DNA of 64,000 nt from Glycomyces arizonensis DSM 44726 (GCF_000482705.1 NZ_AXWO01000026.1:1-64000), one strand, 5' to 3'; counted from the first letter of the stretch, positions 8,331 through 19,022 are shown. Numbers and translations are program-made. The notes: generated from the letters alone by a model not told the origin.

Positions 8331-9491
8331 GTGCAGGGGCTCGACGGTGTCATCCGCAACTACGCATGGGGCTCGCAGGTCGACATCGCCAGGCTCCAGG
8401 GCCGTGAGAGCCCAGCCGAGCTGCCCGAGGCCGAGGAGTGGTTCGGCGCCCACCCGACGGCGCCCTCGATCCTCGACGACGGGCACCCGCTGGACGACGC
8501 GGTCGCCTCGCAGCCGGCGCCGCTGCTGGGCCGGCGCGCGCTCGGCCGGTTCGGCCCGCGCCTGCCGTTCCTGCTGAAGCTCCTCGCCGCCGACAAGCCG
8601 CTCTCCCTGCAGGCGCACCCGAACTCGCGCCAGGCCCACTCGGGGTACCAGCGGGAACGGCGCATCGGCATCGACGCGGCCTTCCGCAACTACGTCGACG
8701 GCAACCACAAGCCGGAGCTGCTGGTGGCGCTCACCGACTTCCGGGCGCTGTGCGGCTTCCGCGATCCGCTGGCGTCCGCCGACATCATCGAGGCGCTCGG
8801 CGTCCCCGCGCTCGAAGGGCTCGTGCGCACACTGCGCGACGAGCGGGCCGGCCTGCAGCGGGCCGTCACCGATCTGCTCGGGCTCGGCCGCGACGAATGC
8901 CGCGAGATCATCGGCCTGGCCGCGAAGACGGCGCTCGACGAGGCCGGGGAGCCGGTGGGCGAGGGCGCGGCCGTCCTCGTCGAACTGGCCCGCCACTACC
9001 CCGACGACCCCGGCGTCCTGGTGGGCATGCTGCTCAACCACGTCACGCTGCGTCCCGGGGAGGCCGTGTACATGCCCGCGGGCAATCTGCACGCCTACCT
9101 CAAGGGCTTCGGCGTGGAGATCATGGCCGCCAGCGACAACGTGCTGCGCGGCGGGCTCACCAGCAAGCGCGTCGACGTGCCGGAACTGCTGCGCGTCTTG
9201 GACTTCCGGGCCATGGACGAGCCGCGCGCGGCCGCGCGCGACGAGGGCCCGGTGCGGGCCTGGCCAGTGCCCATCGACGACTTCGCGCTGCGCCGCGTCG
9301 AGGTCGGCGCCGAGGCGCAGTCCTTCGACATCGACGGCCCCAGGATCTGCCTGTGCACCGGCGGGACCGTGACGGCGGCCGACGACGACGGCGAGGTCGC
9401 GCTCGACCCCGGCCGCGCCGCGTTCTCGGCGGCCGCGGCCGGACCGCTCCGAGTCTCAGGCGAAGGCGAGCTGTTCATCGCCTCCGCCTGA
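8331..9491 (+). CDS. manA: Mannose-6-phosphate isomerase, class I
   Basis: 386 residues from GTG with GAGGAG just upstream. Converts fructose-6-phosphate to mannose-6-phosphate, the entry to GDP-mannose. Zinc ligands of the cupin fold are visible: Q94 and H96 (LQAHPN), E129 (HKPEL) and the histidine in GNLHAYLKG, followed by the catalytic region with SDNVLRGGLTSK. Last gene of the manB operon; the next gene converges on it only 6 bases away with no obvious terminator between. Confidence 0.95.
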   Translation: MQGLDGVIRNYAWGSQVDIARLQGRESPAELPEAEEWFGAHPTAPSILDDGHPLDDAVASQPAPLLGRRALGRFGPRLPFLLKLLAADKPLSLQAHPNSRQAHSGYQRERRIGIDAAFRNYVDGNHKPELLVALTDFRALCGFRDPLASADIIEALGVPALEGLVRTLRDERAGLQRAVTDLLGLGRDECREIIGLAAKTALDEAGEPVGEGAAVLVELARHYPDDPGVLVGMLLNHVTLRPGEAVYMPAGNLHAYLKGFGVEIMAASDNVLRGGLTSKRVDVPELLRVLDFRAMDEPRAAARDEGPVRAWPVPIDDFALRRVEVGAEAQSFDIDGPRICLCTGGTVTAADDDGEVALDPGRAAFSAAAAGPLRVSGEGELFIASA

Positions 9492-9497
9492 GGTCAC

Positions 9498-10550
9498 TCA
9501 GACGAGCTTCTTCTGCACGTCGATGTCGCGGCACAGGGCCCGGTAGCCGACCGCCTCGTTGATGCTGATCATGTGGTCGTTGACCTCGGCGTTCCAGGTG
9601 TGGACGTAGCGCATCCTCGGCCGGTACTCGCGCAGCAGCCGTTGGTTGGCGATCTTGAGGATCGTGCCGAGCCGCTTGCCGCGGTGGGCGGCGTCGACGA
9701 TGGTGTCGTCCTGCCAGGCGTGCTCCTCGTCGCCGGGGTTGACCACGATGGCGGTGAACCCGGCGACCGCGCCGGTCTCGACGTGGCGGACGGCCGAGTT
9801 GAGGCGCAGCTGGGCGCGCTCGGCGAGCGTGCGCTCGATGTCGCGGAGGCGCGCGGCGTCCCATTCGGCGGGCCGGATGTCGAGGTCCGCGCCTTGCGGC
9901 GGGTCGGTGTACATGCGCTCGTTGAGGTGGGCCAGGCCGTCGAGGAGGTCGTCGGGCGCCGCGGAGGCCCACTGCACGAGTTCGTAACCGGCGGCGCGGT
10001 TCCAGGCGTCGGCGTAGAGGCGGGACAGCTCGTCGTCGTCGACGAGCGTGAGGTCGTTGCGGCGGTGGATCTCGTTGTCGACTTCGGCGTAGCCGCGGGC
10101 CCCTGCGAAGTGGCGCCCGGAGTGGTCGAAGCGCGGCGCGCCTTCGAGGGAGTCGACGACGCCGGTCAGGAGCGTGTCGCGGCCGTTCGCGGCGGCGCGG
10201 CGCTCGGCGAACTCGGCCAGGCGCGTGCCGATGCCGCGGCGGCGGTGCTCGGGATGGACTTCGAGTTCGAACTCGACCAGGTGCTGGTTGTCCTGCGTCG
10301 GCATGACCAGCCCGGTGAAGCCGACCACGGTGTCGCCGATGCGGGCGGCCCAGCGCTCGACCTTGATGGACGCGGGGTGGAGCAGGAGCCGCAGGCGCTG
10401 GAGGCCGGGGAGCGGCAGGTCCGTGTCGGGCAGGTCGTGCCGGCGGACGGCGGTCTGCATGTCGATCCAGGACCGGACGAGCGCGTCGTCGGTGACCTCG
10501 ATCGGGACGATGTCGATGTCAGGGTTACTCACATCAGGACCATCGCGCAT
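9498..10550 (-). CDS. Tandem GNAT-domain acetyltransferase
   Basis: 350 residues with two GNAT-like halves. The N-terminal one is intact: HPEHRRRGIGTRLAEFAERRA is the acetyl-CoA binding segment. The C-terminal one has the weaker VDAAHRGKRLGTILKIANQR and an HTWNAEVNDHMISINEAVGY motif typical of this actinobacterial two-domain family. Substrate unknown. The start is uncertain: neither ATG 10550 nor GTG 10532 has a clear ribosome binding site. Confidence 0.85.
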   Translation of the reverse strand: MRDGPDVSNPDIDIVPIEVTDDALVRSWIDMQTAVRRHDLPDTDLPLPGLQRLRLLLHPASIKVERWAARIGDTVVGFTGLVMPTQDNQHLVEFELEVHPEHRRRGIGTRLAEFAERRAAANGRDTLLTGVVDSLEGAPRFDHSGRHFAGARGYAEVDNEIHRRNDLTLVDDDELSRLYADAWNRAAGYELVQWASAAPDDLLDGLAHLNERMYTDPPQGADLDIRPAEWDAARLRDIERTLAERAQLRLNSAVRHVETGAVAGFTAIVVNPGDEEHAWQDDTIVDAAHRGKRLGTILKIANQRLLREYRPRMRYVHTWNAEVNDHMISINEAVGYRALCRDIDVQKKLV

Positions 10551-10998
10551 ACCGGGGCGGGGTGCAATCGATTTAGGAAAAGCGCAGCGCACGCCGAAGC
10601 AGGTAGTCCAAGGGGGACCCCACTCTCGGCGACGCTTGCGAGCCGTAAATTTGCAAGGCGAAAGGATACCTGCGGGGTACGACAAAAAGTGTGGGCGGCG
10701 GTTCGGGAGGCGGAACAGGACGGAACCCGGGGGCGCGAGCACGCGTTGCTCGCGGCGGAGCGCTGGGGAGTCGGGCTGCCCGGCCTTCGGTGAAGGGATG
10801 TCCTCGGAGCGCCGGGGCGCGGAGCGTTGGGGCCTTACGTTCGGCGCATGCGGTGCGGTGGGCGCGGGAGGCCTGGCTCGGCGCCCGGAGACGAGCATCA
10901 ACGACATGGGCACGCGGCTCGGAGGAGCCCCGCGCTGGTGATCGGGGCTTCTCGGCGGAACGCCGATGCGTGAAGAAAAAGGTGCCGGACACAAAAAT

Positions 10999-11030
10999 GT
11001 GCCGGGCGGCCACCCCAGACCGCCCGGCAC
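10999..11030. terminator. Strong hairpin upstream of ahcY
   Basis: An 11-base perfect GC-rich stem (GTGCCGGGCGG with CCGCCCGGCAC) and a 10-base loop. No annotated gene ends here, so it may be an attenuator-like element or mark the end of an unrecognised transcript. Confidence 0.5.
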
Positions 11031-11226
11031 TCCCCCCGGTTTGGTTCCCCCGCGCGTCACTGGCGGCGTTTCACGACCCTGTGGGCCGTCCCGCCGCTGT
11101 GACGCTGCGTATCTGCAATATTACCCAGAGCCTCACGAGTGTCAAGCAGAAACGTGGGTTGACACAGATATTTTTTGCGTGTCTCCCGCCACCACGCCGT
11201 TCGGCGGCCCGCACACCCCCGGCGCG

Positions 11227-11232
11227 TACCAT
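11227..11232 (+). promoter_or_regulatory. Possible -10 box of ahcY (leaderless)
   Basis: TACCAT matches TANNNT and ends 7 bases before the ATG at 11240. The interval TCCTCCC is not a ribosome binding site. Confidence 0.4.
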
Positions 11233-11239
11233 TCCTCCC

Positions 11240-12708
<1,469 letters not shown>

Positions 12709-12718
<10 letters not shown>

Positions 12719-12875
12719 GCGGAGCGAGGGGACGGTAGCGGGGGGCACAGCCGGTACTGAGCGGAGCGAGGGGACGGTAGCGGGGGGCACAGCCGGTACT
12801 GAGCGAAGCGAGGGGACGGTAGCGGGGGGCACAGCCGGTACTGAGCGAAGCGAAGGGACGGTAGCAAAGGCACAG
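12709..12875. repeat. 42-bp tandem repeat overlapping the ahcY stop codon
   Basis: Units begin CCGGTACTGAGC at 12709, 12751, 12793 and 12835 (42, 42, 42 and 41 bases), with a degenerate fifth copy from 12876. The first unit contains the final ahcY codons and its TGA, so each later copy repeats the end of the gene. Copies differ by a few bases; GCGGAGCGAGG alternates with GCGAAGCGAAG. Confidence 0.95.
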
Positions 12876-12994
12876 CCGGTACTGAGCGGAGCGGGACCCG
12901 CAGCGAGAGCTCGGTCGCTATTCAGCGAAGCGAAGGCCCCGGCCGTACTGCGCGCAGCGGTGAGCGGTGGCTGCTGTACCGCACCCAGTGAGAC

Positions 12995-13016
12995 CTTATA
13001 GGTTATAGATTATATG
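12995..13016. repeat. AT-rich TTATAG dyad island
   Basis: CTTATAG-G-TTATAG followed by ATTATATG, between the convergent ahcY and beta-lactamase-like genes. It is the same motif family as the islands at 4154, 47750, 53309 and 60434. Confidence 0.7.
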
Positions 13017-13050
13017 ACATAAGGATCGCAGTGTTCGTGAGCACGAGAAC

Positions 13051-13072
13051 GGCCCGGCCGGCTGGCCGGGCC
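13051..13072. terminator. Bidirectional terminator
   Basis: A 9-base stem GGCCCGGCC/GGCCGGGCC with a four-base loop, followed by CTTTCT on the + strand. It lies 20 bases from the end of the beta-lactamase-like gene and closes the gap holding the 42-bp repeat and the AT island. Confidence 0.75.
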
Positions 13073-13091
13073 TTTCTGCTTGCTTTCGCTG

Positions 13092-13985
13092 TTATGCCTG
13101 GTCGATCACGTCGCGAGTGATCCTCGCGATCTCCTCCACGATCGGGATGCCTTCGGCGTCGTCGACGGCACCGCTGGTCAGGATCGCCATCTTGACCGGG
13201 TCGGCGCCGTCGCCGCCGAGGACGCCGACCGAGTTGACCACCCACAGGCCGCCCAGCTGCGACTCGACGTCCCAGCCGTTCTTGAGCCAGACCGACTCGC
13301 CTTCCCGGGCGGCCGCCGAGACGCCCCAGTCCTGGGCGTCGATCACCGCGCCCATGAGTTCGCGGCCGTAGTCGACCTGCTCGGCGTCGAGGACGCCCTC
13401 GAAGAGGTCGAGGTCCGCGATGACGAGCTGGTCGGCGGCGACGGTCTCGGTCAGGCCCCACCGCCCGTCGGCGTCGGAGACCGTGTTCACCAGGCCGTAG
13501 CGCTCGTGCGCGGCGTCGAGCGCCTCCTTGCCGCCGAGGAAGTCGAACAGCGCGGTCGTGGAGTCGTTGTGGGACTCGGTGATCATGCGGTGCAGCAGTT
13601 CCCGGTGGTCATCGGGGACCGCGTCCACCGATTCCCAGTGCTGCTGGACCATCGCGAGGATCTCCATCTTGACGATGGAGGCGGTGATGTGGGTCTGCGC
13701 GCCGTTGTGCTCCAGGTGCGTCCCGCCGCGCTCGACGGCGACGGAGGCCTCGACGAGGGTGCCGGTCGAGGCGAGGTAGTCCTCGATGGCGGCGGCCAGC
13801 TCGTCCTGCAGTTCGTCGCCGGAGCGGCCGAAGATCCCGTCGAGGACGTTCTCGGCGGCGTTCGCGCCCGCGTCCGCGAGGAACGCGCCGGCCGCCACGG
13901 CCACGGCGGCCGGGACGGCGGATCGCAGTACGGTTCGGCGGTTGAGGCGCGAGAGCTCCTCGGCGCCGCTCGGTTTCCGAATCAT
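13092..13985 (-). CDS. Tat-exported class A beta-lactamase-like serine hydrolase
   Basis: 297 residues. A twin-arginine signal (N-R-R-T-V-L-R, R16-R17) precedes a hydrophobic stretch ending near ADAGANAA (38-45), so export through Tat is predicted. The penicillin-binding fold is shown by SIVK (catalytic S103, K106) and SHND (138-141) in the SDN position, with KNGW as a possible third motif in place of KTG. The non-canonical SHN and KNG boxes make true beta-lactamase activity uncertain; a D,D-peptidase-like or inactive role is possible. It has its own 233-base upstream region. Confidence 0.85.
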   Translation of the reverse strand: MIRKPSGAEELSRLNRRTVLRSAVPAAVAVAAGAFLADAGANAAENVLDGIFGRSGDELQDELAAAIEDYLASTGTLVEASVAVERGGTHLEHNGAQTHITASIVKMEILAMVQQHWESVDAVPDDHRELLHRMITESHNDSTTALFDFLGGKEALDAAHERYGLVNTVSDADGRWGLTETVAADQLVIADLDLFEGVLDAEQVDYGRELMGAVIDAQDWGVSAAAREGESVWLKNGWDVESQLGGLWVVNSVGVLGGDGADPVKMAILTSGAVDDAEGIPIVEEIARITRDVIDQA

Positions 13986-14096
13986 GCTGCACAGGCTATG
14001 GAATCGGGCAAGTCGGAGTCAATGCCGCAGAGCTGAGAATCCTCTCAGCAACGGTGCCGAACATGTCATGTCGCCATGAAGTGACGCAGAGTGTGA

Positions 14097-14130
14097 GGAA
14101 GGGCGCGCGGCCGGAGCCGCGCGCCCTTCC
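14097..14130. terminator. Terminator of the moeZ operon
   Basis: A 15-base perfect stem (14097-14111 with 14116-14130) and CGGA loop, 90 bases beyond the moeZ stop in the direction of transcription. Confidence 0.85.
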
Positions 14131-14218
14131 GCAAGACCCCGCCGGCGCGGGGAACGACTGGCCGAACCGCCTGCCGAACTCGGCTCACCCCCCACACGCG
14201 TGGGGAGCACGGTGCGCC

Positions 14219-15397
14219 TCAGTAGGCGGGCAGGCTCGGGTCGACCTGGTTGATCCAGCCGAGGACGCCGCCTTGCACGTGGACGGCGTTGCTCAGCCCG
14301 GCGGCCTTCGCCGCGGCCAGCGCCTCGGCCGAGCGGACTCCTGACTTGCAGTAGAACACCGCCTGCCTCTCGGTCGGCAGGTCCGCCAGGGCGGCACCGG
14401 AGACGATGTCGCCCTTGGGGATCAGGCGCGAGCCGGGGATCCGGACGATCGCGTACTCGGCGGGCTCGCGGACGTCGATGAGGTCGATGTCGCGGCCCTC
14501 CTTGAGCCACGTCTCGAGCTCCTTGGCGGTGATCGTGGAGCCGACGACGGCCTCGGCGGCCTCGTCGGTGACCGCGCCGCAGAAGTCGTCGTAGTCGATC
14601 AGCTCGGTGACGGTCGGGTTGTCGCCGCAGACTGCGCAGTTCGGGTCCTTGCGGACCTTGATCTTGCGGTACGTCATCTCCAGCGCGTCGTAGACCATGA
14701 GCGAGCCGACCAGCGGGTCGCCGATCCCGGCGATGAGCTTGATGGCCTCGTTGACCTGGATCGAGCCGATCGAGGAGCACAGCACGCCGAGGACGCCGCC
14801 CTCGGCGCAGCTGGGCACCATGCCGGGCGGCGGCGGCTCGGGGTACAGGCACCGGTAGCACGGGCCCTGCTCGGCCCAGAAGACCGAGGCCTGGCCGTCG
14901 AAGCGGTAGATCGAGCCCCACACGTAGGGCTTGCCCAGCAGCACGGCCGCGTCGTTGACCATGTAGCGGGTGGCGAAGTTGTCGGTGCCGTCGACGATGA
15001 GGTCGTACCCCGAGAAGATGTCCATGACGTTGTCGTTGTCCAGCACGGTGTTGTGGATGACGACGTCGACGTTCGGGTTGACCTCGCGGATGGAGGCGGC
15101 GGCGGACTCGGCCTTGGGGCGGCCGATGTCGGACTGGCCGTGGATGATCTGGCGCTGGAGGTTCGACTCGTCGACGGTGTCGAAGTCGATGATCCCCAGG
15201 GTGCCGACGCCGGCGGCGGCGAGGTACAGGAGCGCGGGGGACCCGAGTCCGCCCGCGCCGACGCAGAGCACGCGGGCGTTCTTGAGACGTTTCTGGCCAT
15301 CCATCCCGACATCTGGGATGATGAGGTGGCGGGAATAGCGCCTCACCTCGTCGATCGACAGGTCGGCGGCTGGCTCGACTAGCGGCGGCAAACTCAT
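14219..15397 (-). CDS. moeZ: Adenylyltransferase/sulfurtransferase MoeZ
   Basis: 392 residues. Adenylates and thiolates the C terminus of ubiquitin-like sulfur carriers for molybdopterin, cysteine or thioamide biosynthesis. The E1-like N-terminal domain has GAGGLGS (47-53), DFDTVDESNLQRQ and zinc CxxC pairs (CYRC and CAVC). The C-terminal rhodanese domain (about 285-392) has DVREPAEY and the active-site YCKSGVRS cysteine. Last gene of the leftward operon starting at 18848, and neighbour of the DUF3152 gene as in Mycobacterium (Rv3206c/Rv3207c). Confidence 0.95.
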   Translation of the reverse strand: MSLPPLVEPAADLSIDEVRRYSRHLIIPDVGMDGQKRLKNARVLCVGAGGLGSPALLYLAAAGVGTLGIIDFDTVDESNLQRQIIHGQSDIGRPKAESAAASIREVNPNVDVVIHNTVLDNDNVMDIFSGYDLIVDGTDNFATRYMVNDAAVLLGKPYVWGSIYRFDGQASVFWAEQGPCYRCLYPEPPPPGMVPSCAEGGVLGVLCSSIGSIQVNEAIKLIAGIGDPLVGSLMVYDALEMTYRKIKVRKDPNCAVCGDNPTVTELIDYDDFCGAVTDEAAEAVVGSTITAKELETWLKEGRDIDLIDVREPAEYAIVRIPGSRLIPKGDIVSGAALADLPTERQAVFYCKSGVRSAEALAAAKAAGLSNAVHVQGGVLGWINQVDPSLPAY

Positions 15398-15466
15398 ATA
15401 ACCAGTAATGCATATCCACTCTGTGGATATTCCGGCGGGAAGACCAGTGTGCTTGGTCTCACCCGT

Positions 15467-16306
15467 TCAGTCGTCGGCGTAGTCGTCGGGCGGCAGCGCC
15501 GGGCCGTCGTAGGAGCCCAGCGGGCCTTCGAGGTAGGTCTCGCCGTCGGGGTAGGGCCAGGCGTTGCCGACGCATCCCGCCAGCTGGAACGTCTGCTGGG
15601 CCATCACCGGCGACAGCTCGCCTTCGGCGGGGCAGACCTCGTGGGCGTGGCCGAGGCGGTGGCCCACCTCGTGGTTGACGACGTATTGGCGGTAGGTCTG
15701 GAGCGTGCCGTCCCAGTGGTCGACGGCGGTGAGCCAGCGGGCGGAGTTGATCACGACGTTGTCGCCGTTGCGGCACGAGACGCTGGTGCCCGGCTGGCTG
15801 CACAGGATCGAGCGCTGCTCGGGGCTGGCCAGGTAGATCGTGAAGTCGGCGCCGGACTCGCCGACCTGCTGGAAGCGCCAGCCGCCGCCGGCGGTCCACG
15901 AGCGAGGGTCGGACAGGGTGGCGGCGACGGCGTCGCTGAACTCCTGGACGTCGAGTTCGAGGCCGTCTTCGACGGCGACGTTGTACTTCAAGAGCGTGCC
16001 CGAGCGCCCGAACGCCGCCGCCGCGGCCGCGCTCGGCTGGGCGTAGGTCCACGTGCCGGTGCCCGAGTAGTACAGCGGCGGGGGCGGCGTCTCGGTCGCG
16101 GCCGGAGTGGTGGGGACGTCGGAAGACGGGGCCCGGTTCGTGTCGGTCAAGGGCGGCTCGGTGTCCATCGCCTGCGGCGACTCATCCCCCACGGCGCCGG
16201 CGACGAAGTACATTCCCAAGCCCGCCATGAGGATGAGGACCGCCAGCAGTGCGGCTCGGCGGCGCCTTCGATGGCGGCGACGGCGAGCCAATCGTCCCTC
16301 GGTCAC
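15467..16306 (-). CDS. DUF3152 secreted or membrane-anchored metzincin-like protein
   Basis: 279 residues. A very basic N terminus and one hydrophobic segment (about 19-40) act as anchor or signal, followed by a Thr/Pro-rich linker (about 45-78) and a C-terminal domain carrying HEVGHRLGHAH. That gives HExxHxxGxxH with H212, E213, H216 and H222, and a plausible Met-turn at SPVM (232-235), so a zinc protease acting outside the membrane is likely. Its GTG overlaps the upstream hydrolase stop in GTGA, indicating translational coupling. Confidence 0.88.
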   Translation of the reverse strand: MTEGRLARRRRHRRRRRAALLAVLILMAGLGMYFVAGAVGDESPQAMDTEPPLTDTNRAPSSDVPTTPAATETPPPPLYYSGTGTWTYAQPSAAAAAAFGRSGTLLKYNVAVEDGLELDVQEFSDAVAATLSDPRSWTAGGGWRFQQVGESGADFTIYLASPEQRSILCSQPGTSVSCRNGDNVVINSARWLTAVDHWDGTLQTYRQYVVNHEVGHRLGHAHEVCPAEGELSPVMAQQTFQLAGCVGNAWPYPDGETYLEGPLGSYDGPALPPDDYADD

Positions 16307-17322
16307 ACAGTGGAGTCTAGGTCAGCTTCGGCCTCGCGCGTGCGAGGCCCGTCGCCTTGGTGTGCCTCGCCTTGGTGTGCCTCGTCGAGCATCGCCACCA
16401 TCGCGCGGGCGACGGCCCAGGGCTGCTCCATCATCGCGACGTGGCCGACGCGGTTGAGGATGAGCAGCCGCGAGTCGGGGATGGCCGCGCCGGTGCCGGG
16501 CGCCTGCCTGACGTCGATGACGCGGTCCTGCTTGCCCCACACCACCAGTGTCGGGGCCTCTATCTGGCGGGCCAGGCGCCACAGCGAGTGCGTGCCGGGC
16601 ACGAACGACTGGAAGAACGAGGCCATCAGGCCGCGGTAGGTCCGGATGTAGGCGCTGGAGTGCCACGGCACGGCCAGGCGGCGTCGGGCCTCGGCGATGG
16701 CCTCGCGGCGCCGCTGCGGATGGATCCGGGTCGGGTCGGCCCAGGTGCCGAGGAAGATGTCGTCGACGACCTGCTGCGGGGTGCGCGAGCGCAGCGCCCG
16801 GTCGGCGATGCGGGCCATCTGGGGGACCATGAGCATCGGCAGGAACCGCGACTGGTGGGATCGGCGCGGGTTGCCGAACGGCATGGCCGGGGAGACGAGC
16901 GTGAGGGTGCGGACGAGGTGCGGGCGGGTGGCGGCGAGGTACACCGACACCGCCCCGCCGAGCGAGTGCCCGGCGAGGTGGACCGGCCCGCGCCCCGATT
17001 CGACGATCCAGGCGGCGACGTCCTGGGCGAGGGACGGGATGGTGACGCGCCGCCGGGCCGGGGCCGAGTGCCCGAAGCCGGGCAGGTCGATCGCGTCGGC
17101 GGCGAGGTAGTCGGAGAGGGCGTCGGCCAGGTCCGTCCAGTTCTGGGCGGAGCCGCCGAGCCCGTGCACGAACACGGCGGGCTCGGCTTCGGGCGTCGTC
17201 CCGGGGGTGTGGCGGATGAACAGGCGCCGACGGCTCACCCGGTGCTCGATGCCCGGCCACGGCGGATGCGGGCGGGATGGGACGCGGATCCTGTCCACCC
17301 CGACCAGCCGTGCCCGCCTCAT
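16303..17322 (-). CDS. Alpha/beta-fold hydrolase
   Basis: 339 residues. Start ATG at 17322 has AGGAG closely upstream. Oxyanion-hole HGLGG (53-57), nucleophile elbow GHSLGG with S120, a late aspartate in VVWGKQDRVID and histidine in NRVGHVAMME complete the catalytic set. The substrate cannot be told from sequence; the LipV/MhpC-like class is broad. It follows the proline-rich gene by 5 bases and overlaps the DUF3152 gene by 4. Confidence 0.9.
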   Translation of the reverse strand: MRRARLVGVDRIRVPSRPHPPWPGIEHRVSRRRLFIRHTPGTTPEAEPAVFVHGLGGSAQNWTDLADALSDYLAADAIDLPGFGHSAPARRRVTIPSLAQDVAAWIVESGRGPVHLAGHSLGGAVSVYLAATRPHLVRTLTLVSPAMPFGNPRRSHQSRFLPMLMVPQMARIADRALRSRTPQQVVDDIFLGTWADPTRIHPQRRREAIAEARRRLAVPWHSSAYIRTYRGLMASFFQSFVPGTHSLWRLARQIEAPTLVVWGKQDRVIDVRQAPGTGAAIPDSRLLILNRVGHVAMMEQPWAVARAMVAMLDEAHQGEAHQGDGPRTREAEADLDSTV

Positions 17323-17327
17323 GTCTC

Positions 17328-18848
17328 CTATTGTGCCACTTCGGCCGCGAGTGCGGACAAAGTCGCCGAAACCACCGCCCTGAAGCGCTCGGCCGTGACG
17401 ACGGCGGCGCCGGCGAGTCGGCGCACCGACCGGCCGTCGAGCCACAGCACCACGACGACGGCGGTCTTGACCGGTCCGGTGGTGACGATCGAGGCGTGCT
17501 CCACTTCGATCCGGGCCTCCCCGGGCCCGAAGTACGGGCGCAGGGCCTCCACGGCGGCCGCGGCCGCGGCGTGCTGGACGTGCCAGTCGACCGGCGGGAC
17601 GGTGACCGCGCCGGTCGACTCGTAGTCGCCGACGGCGAGCGTCACGCTCACTTCGGCGTCGAGCCCGGCCGAGTCGATCTCAACACGGCGCAGCTGCACG
17701 GCGCCGACGAGCGGGAGCTCGGCCGCGGCGGGGGCGGCGGGCTCGAGTTCGGCCTGGGCCTCCTCGCCGGGCTCGTCGGGCGTCTGCGGACCGGGCGTCG
17801 AGGCGCGCTGCTCGGCGACGACGGCCGAGACGGCCGCCTGGACCTCGTCGGGGTCGACGCCCTCTTCGAGTTCGAGCCGCAGGCTCGGGCTGCCGTCGGG
17901 CGCGGTCACGTGGAAGGCGTCGCGGACGCCGGGGACCTGCCGCACCCAGGCGAGCAGCTGCTCGGACTCGGCGTCGGGGGCCTCGTCCTCGGTGGTGACC
18001 GGCGGGGTCGGCTCGGGCAGCGGCTGGCGGGAGGTCGGCGGGGTGCGCGGCGGCGGCTCGGTGACCGGCCCGTGCACCGGGGACGGCAGGACGGGCGCGC
18101 TGGGGGTGGGGGCCTGCCGCGGGGCCGTCTCGGGCATCGGCCGGGCGGCGGGCGCCTGCTCGGTGCCTTCTGGCGGCGGCGCCGGGTGGTTCGCGGGGGT
18201 GGGAGGGACGGGCGGGGCGGGACTGCGGGGAGCGCTCGGCGCCGCGGGAGGCGCGCTCGGGGCGTGCGGGCTGGGCGGCGCGCTGAACTGCTGGCCTTGG
18301 GCGGGGCCGTAGTCGTGGTTCGCGCCGGGCTGCGGGGCGCTGTAGTCCTGGTTGCGGCCTGGGCCGGGCGTGGCGTTGTAGTCGTGGTTCGTGCCGGGAG
18401 GCGTGCCGTACTCCTGGTTCGCCCCCGGCGGGGCGCTGAGCCCTTGGTTCGCCTCTGGCGGTGCGCTGTACTCCTGGTTCGCACCTGGCGGTGCGAACGG
18501 CGACTCGGGCTGCGGTGTCTGCGGGTGCTGCGGCGCGGGCGGGATCGGCTCGAACTGCTCCCCCGGCGAGGGGCGCCGCGTCGCGGGCACCATCGGGCCG
18601 GTCTCGGCGATCTCCACCGGCACGCCCGGGACCTGCCCGGTGGGCTCCTCCGAGTAGCGGTGGCGCCTGCCGCGGTCGGGGTCGAAGCGGTACTGCTCCT
18701 GCTGCGCCGTCCCCTGCGGCGTGCCGTCGTCGGCCTCGGCCGCGGGCTCCTCCGCGGGTCCCCAGGACCGGCCTATGCGTCGGCGAGCCGGTGTGTCGTC
18801 TGGCTGCGGACGCTGCGGCTCTTCCGGTCGGTTCTGGTCATACACCAC
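17328..18848 (-). CDS. Proline-rich protein with decapeptide repeats, unknown function
   Basis: 506 residues from a GTG at 18848 (AAGGAGA upstream; a second GTG follows immediately). Residues about 1-290 are low complexity, rich in Pro, Ala, Gln and Asn, with about six imperfect repeats of the form A-P-P-G-A-N-Q-E-Y. The C-terminal part (about 300-506) is folded: a segment ending the linker with WVRQVPGVRDAFHV and a final domain beginning VQLRRVEIDSAGLDAEVSV. I do not recognise a named family. It is first in the operon with the hydrolase, DUF3152 and moeZ genes and divergent from TetR. Confidence 0.8.
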   Translation of the reverse strand: MVYDQNRPEEPQRPQPDDTPARRRIGRSWGPAEEPAAEADDGTPQGTAQQEQYRFDPDRGRRHRYSEEPTGQVPGVPVEIAETGPMVPATRRPSPGEQFEPIPPAPQHPQTPQPESPFAPPGANQEYSAPPEANQGLSAPPGANQEYGTPPGTNHDYNATPGPGRNQDYSAPQPGANHDYGPAQGQQFSAPPSPHAPSAPPAAPSAPRSPAPPVPPTPANHPAPPPEGTEQAPAARPMPETAPRQAPTPSAPVLPSPVHGPVTEPPPRTPPTSRQPLPEPTPPVTTEDEAPDAESEQLLAWVRQVPGVRDAFHVTAPDGSPSLRLELEEGVDPDEVQAAVSAVVAEQRASTPGPQTPDEPGEEAQAELEPAAPAAAELPLVGAVQLRRVEIDSAGLDAEVSVTLAVGDYESTGAVTVPPVDWHVQHAAAAAAVEALRPYFGPGEARIEVEHASIVTTGPVKTAVVVVLWLDGRSVRRLAGAAVVTAERFRAVVSATLSALAAEVAQ

Positions 18849-19022
18849 TGAAAATCTCCTTCGTCTTCCCGCCTCGAAGGTACCGTGACGCGACCAGCGC
18901 GGTGAAGCCGCGTTTGCCCGCCCCGTACGCTGGGAAGCTGGATTCCACCTTCCGTAAACTTCGTTGTGACCGCAAGATCCGGCGACTGACGGATGGGCGA
19001 CACGACCGGGAAGAGGTGCCAG

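Larger units (their letters stand above)
10551..11239. other. Long intergenic region upstream of ahcY
   Basis: 689 bases between divergent genes. Its central part is open on the minus strand (10573-11013), but the translation is arginine/proline-rich without a known family or start signal, so it is not called. It contains the hairpin at 10999-11030 and a TTGACA (11159-11164) about 75 bases before ahcY, possibly a -35 element of an upstream promoter. I do not see the conserved core of a SAH riboswitch. Confidence 0.5.

Noticed and set aside
10573..11013. Open frame of 146 codons in the gap before ahcY
   Set aside because: Composition is Arg/Pro/Ala low complexity with no family, no ribosome binding site, and it runs through the strong hairpin at 10999-11030.
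10551..11239. SAH riboswitch before ahcY
   Set aside because: The gene and the long leader made it worth checking, but the conserved core and pseudoknot elements of the SAH riboswitch are not visible.
12719..13091. Repeat-encoded protein on the minus strand reading V-P-P-A-T-V-P-S-L-R-S
   Set aside because: The repeated peptide simply reflects the 42-bp DNA repeat and the frame continues as the antisense of ahcY.
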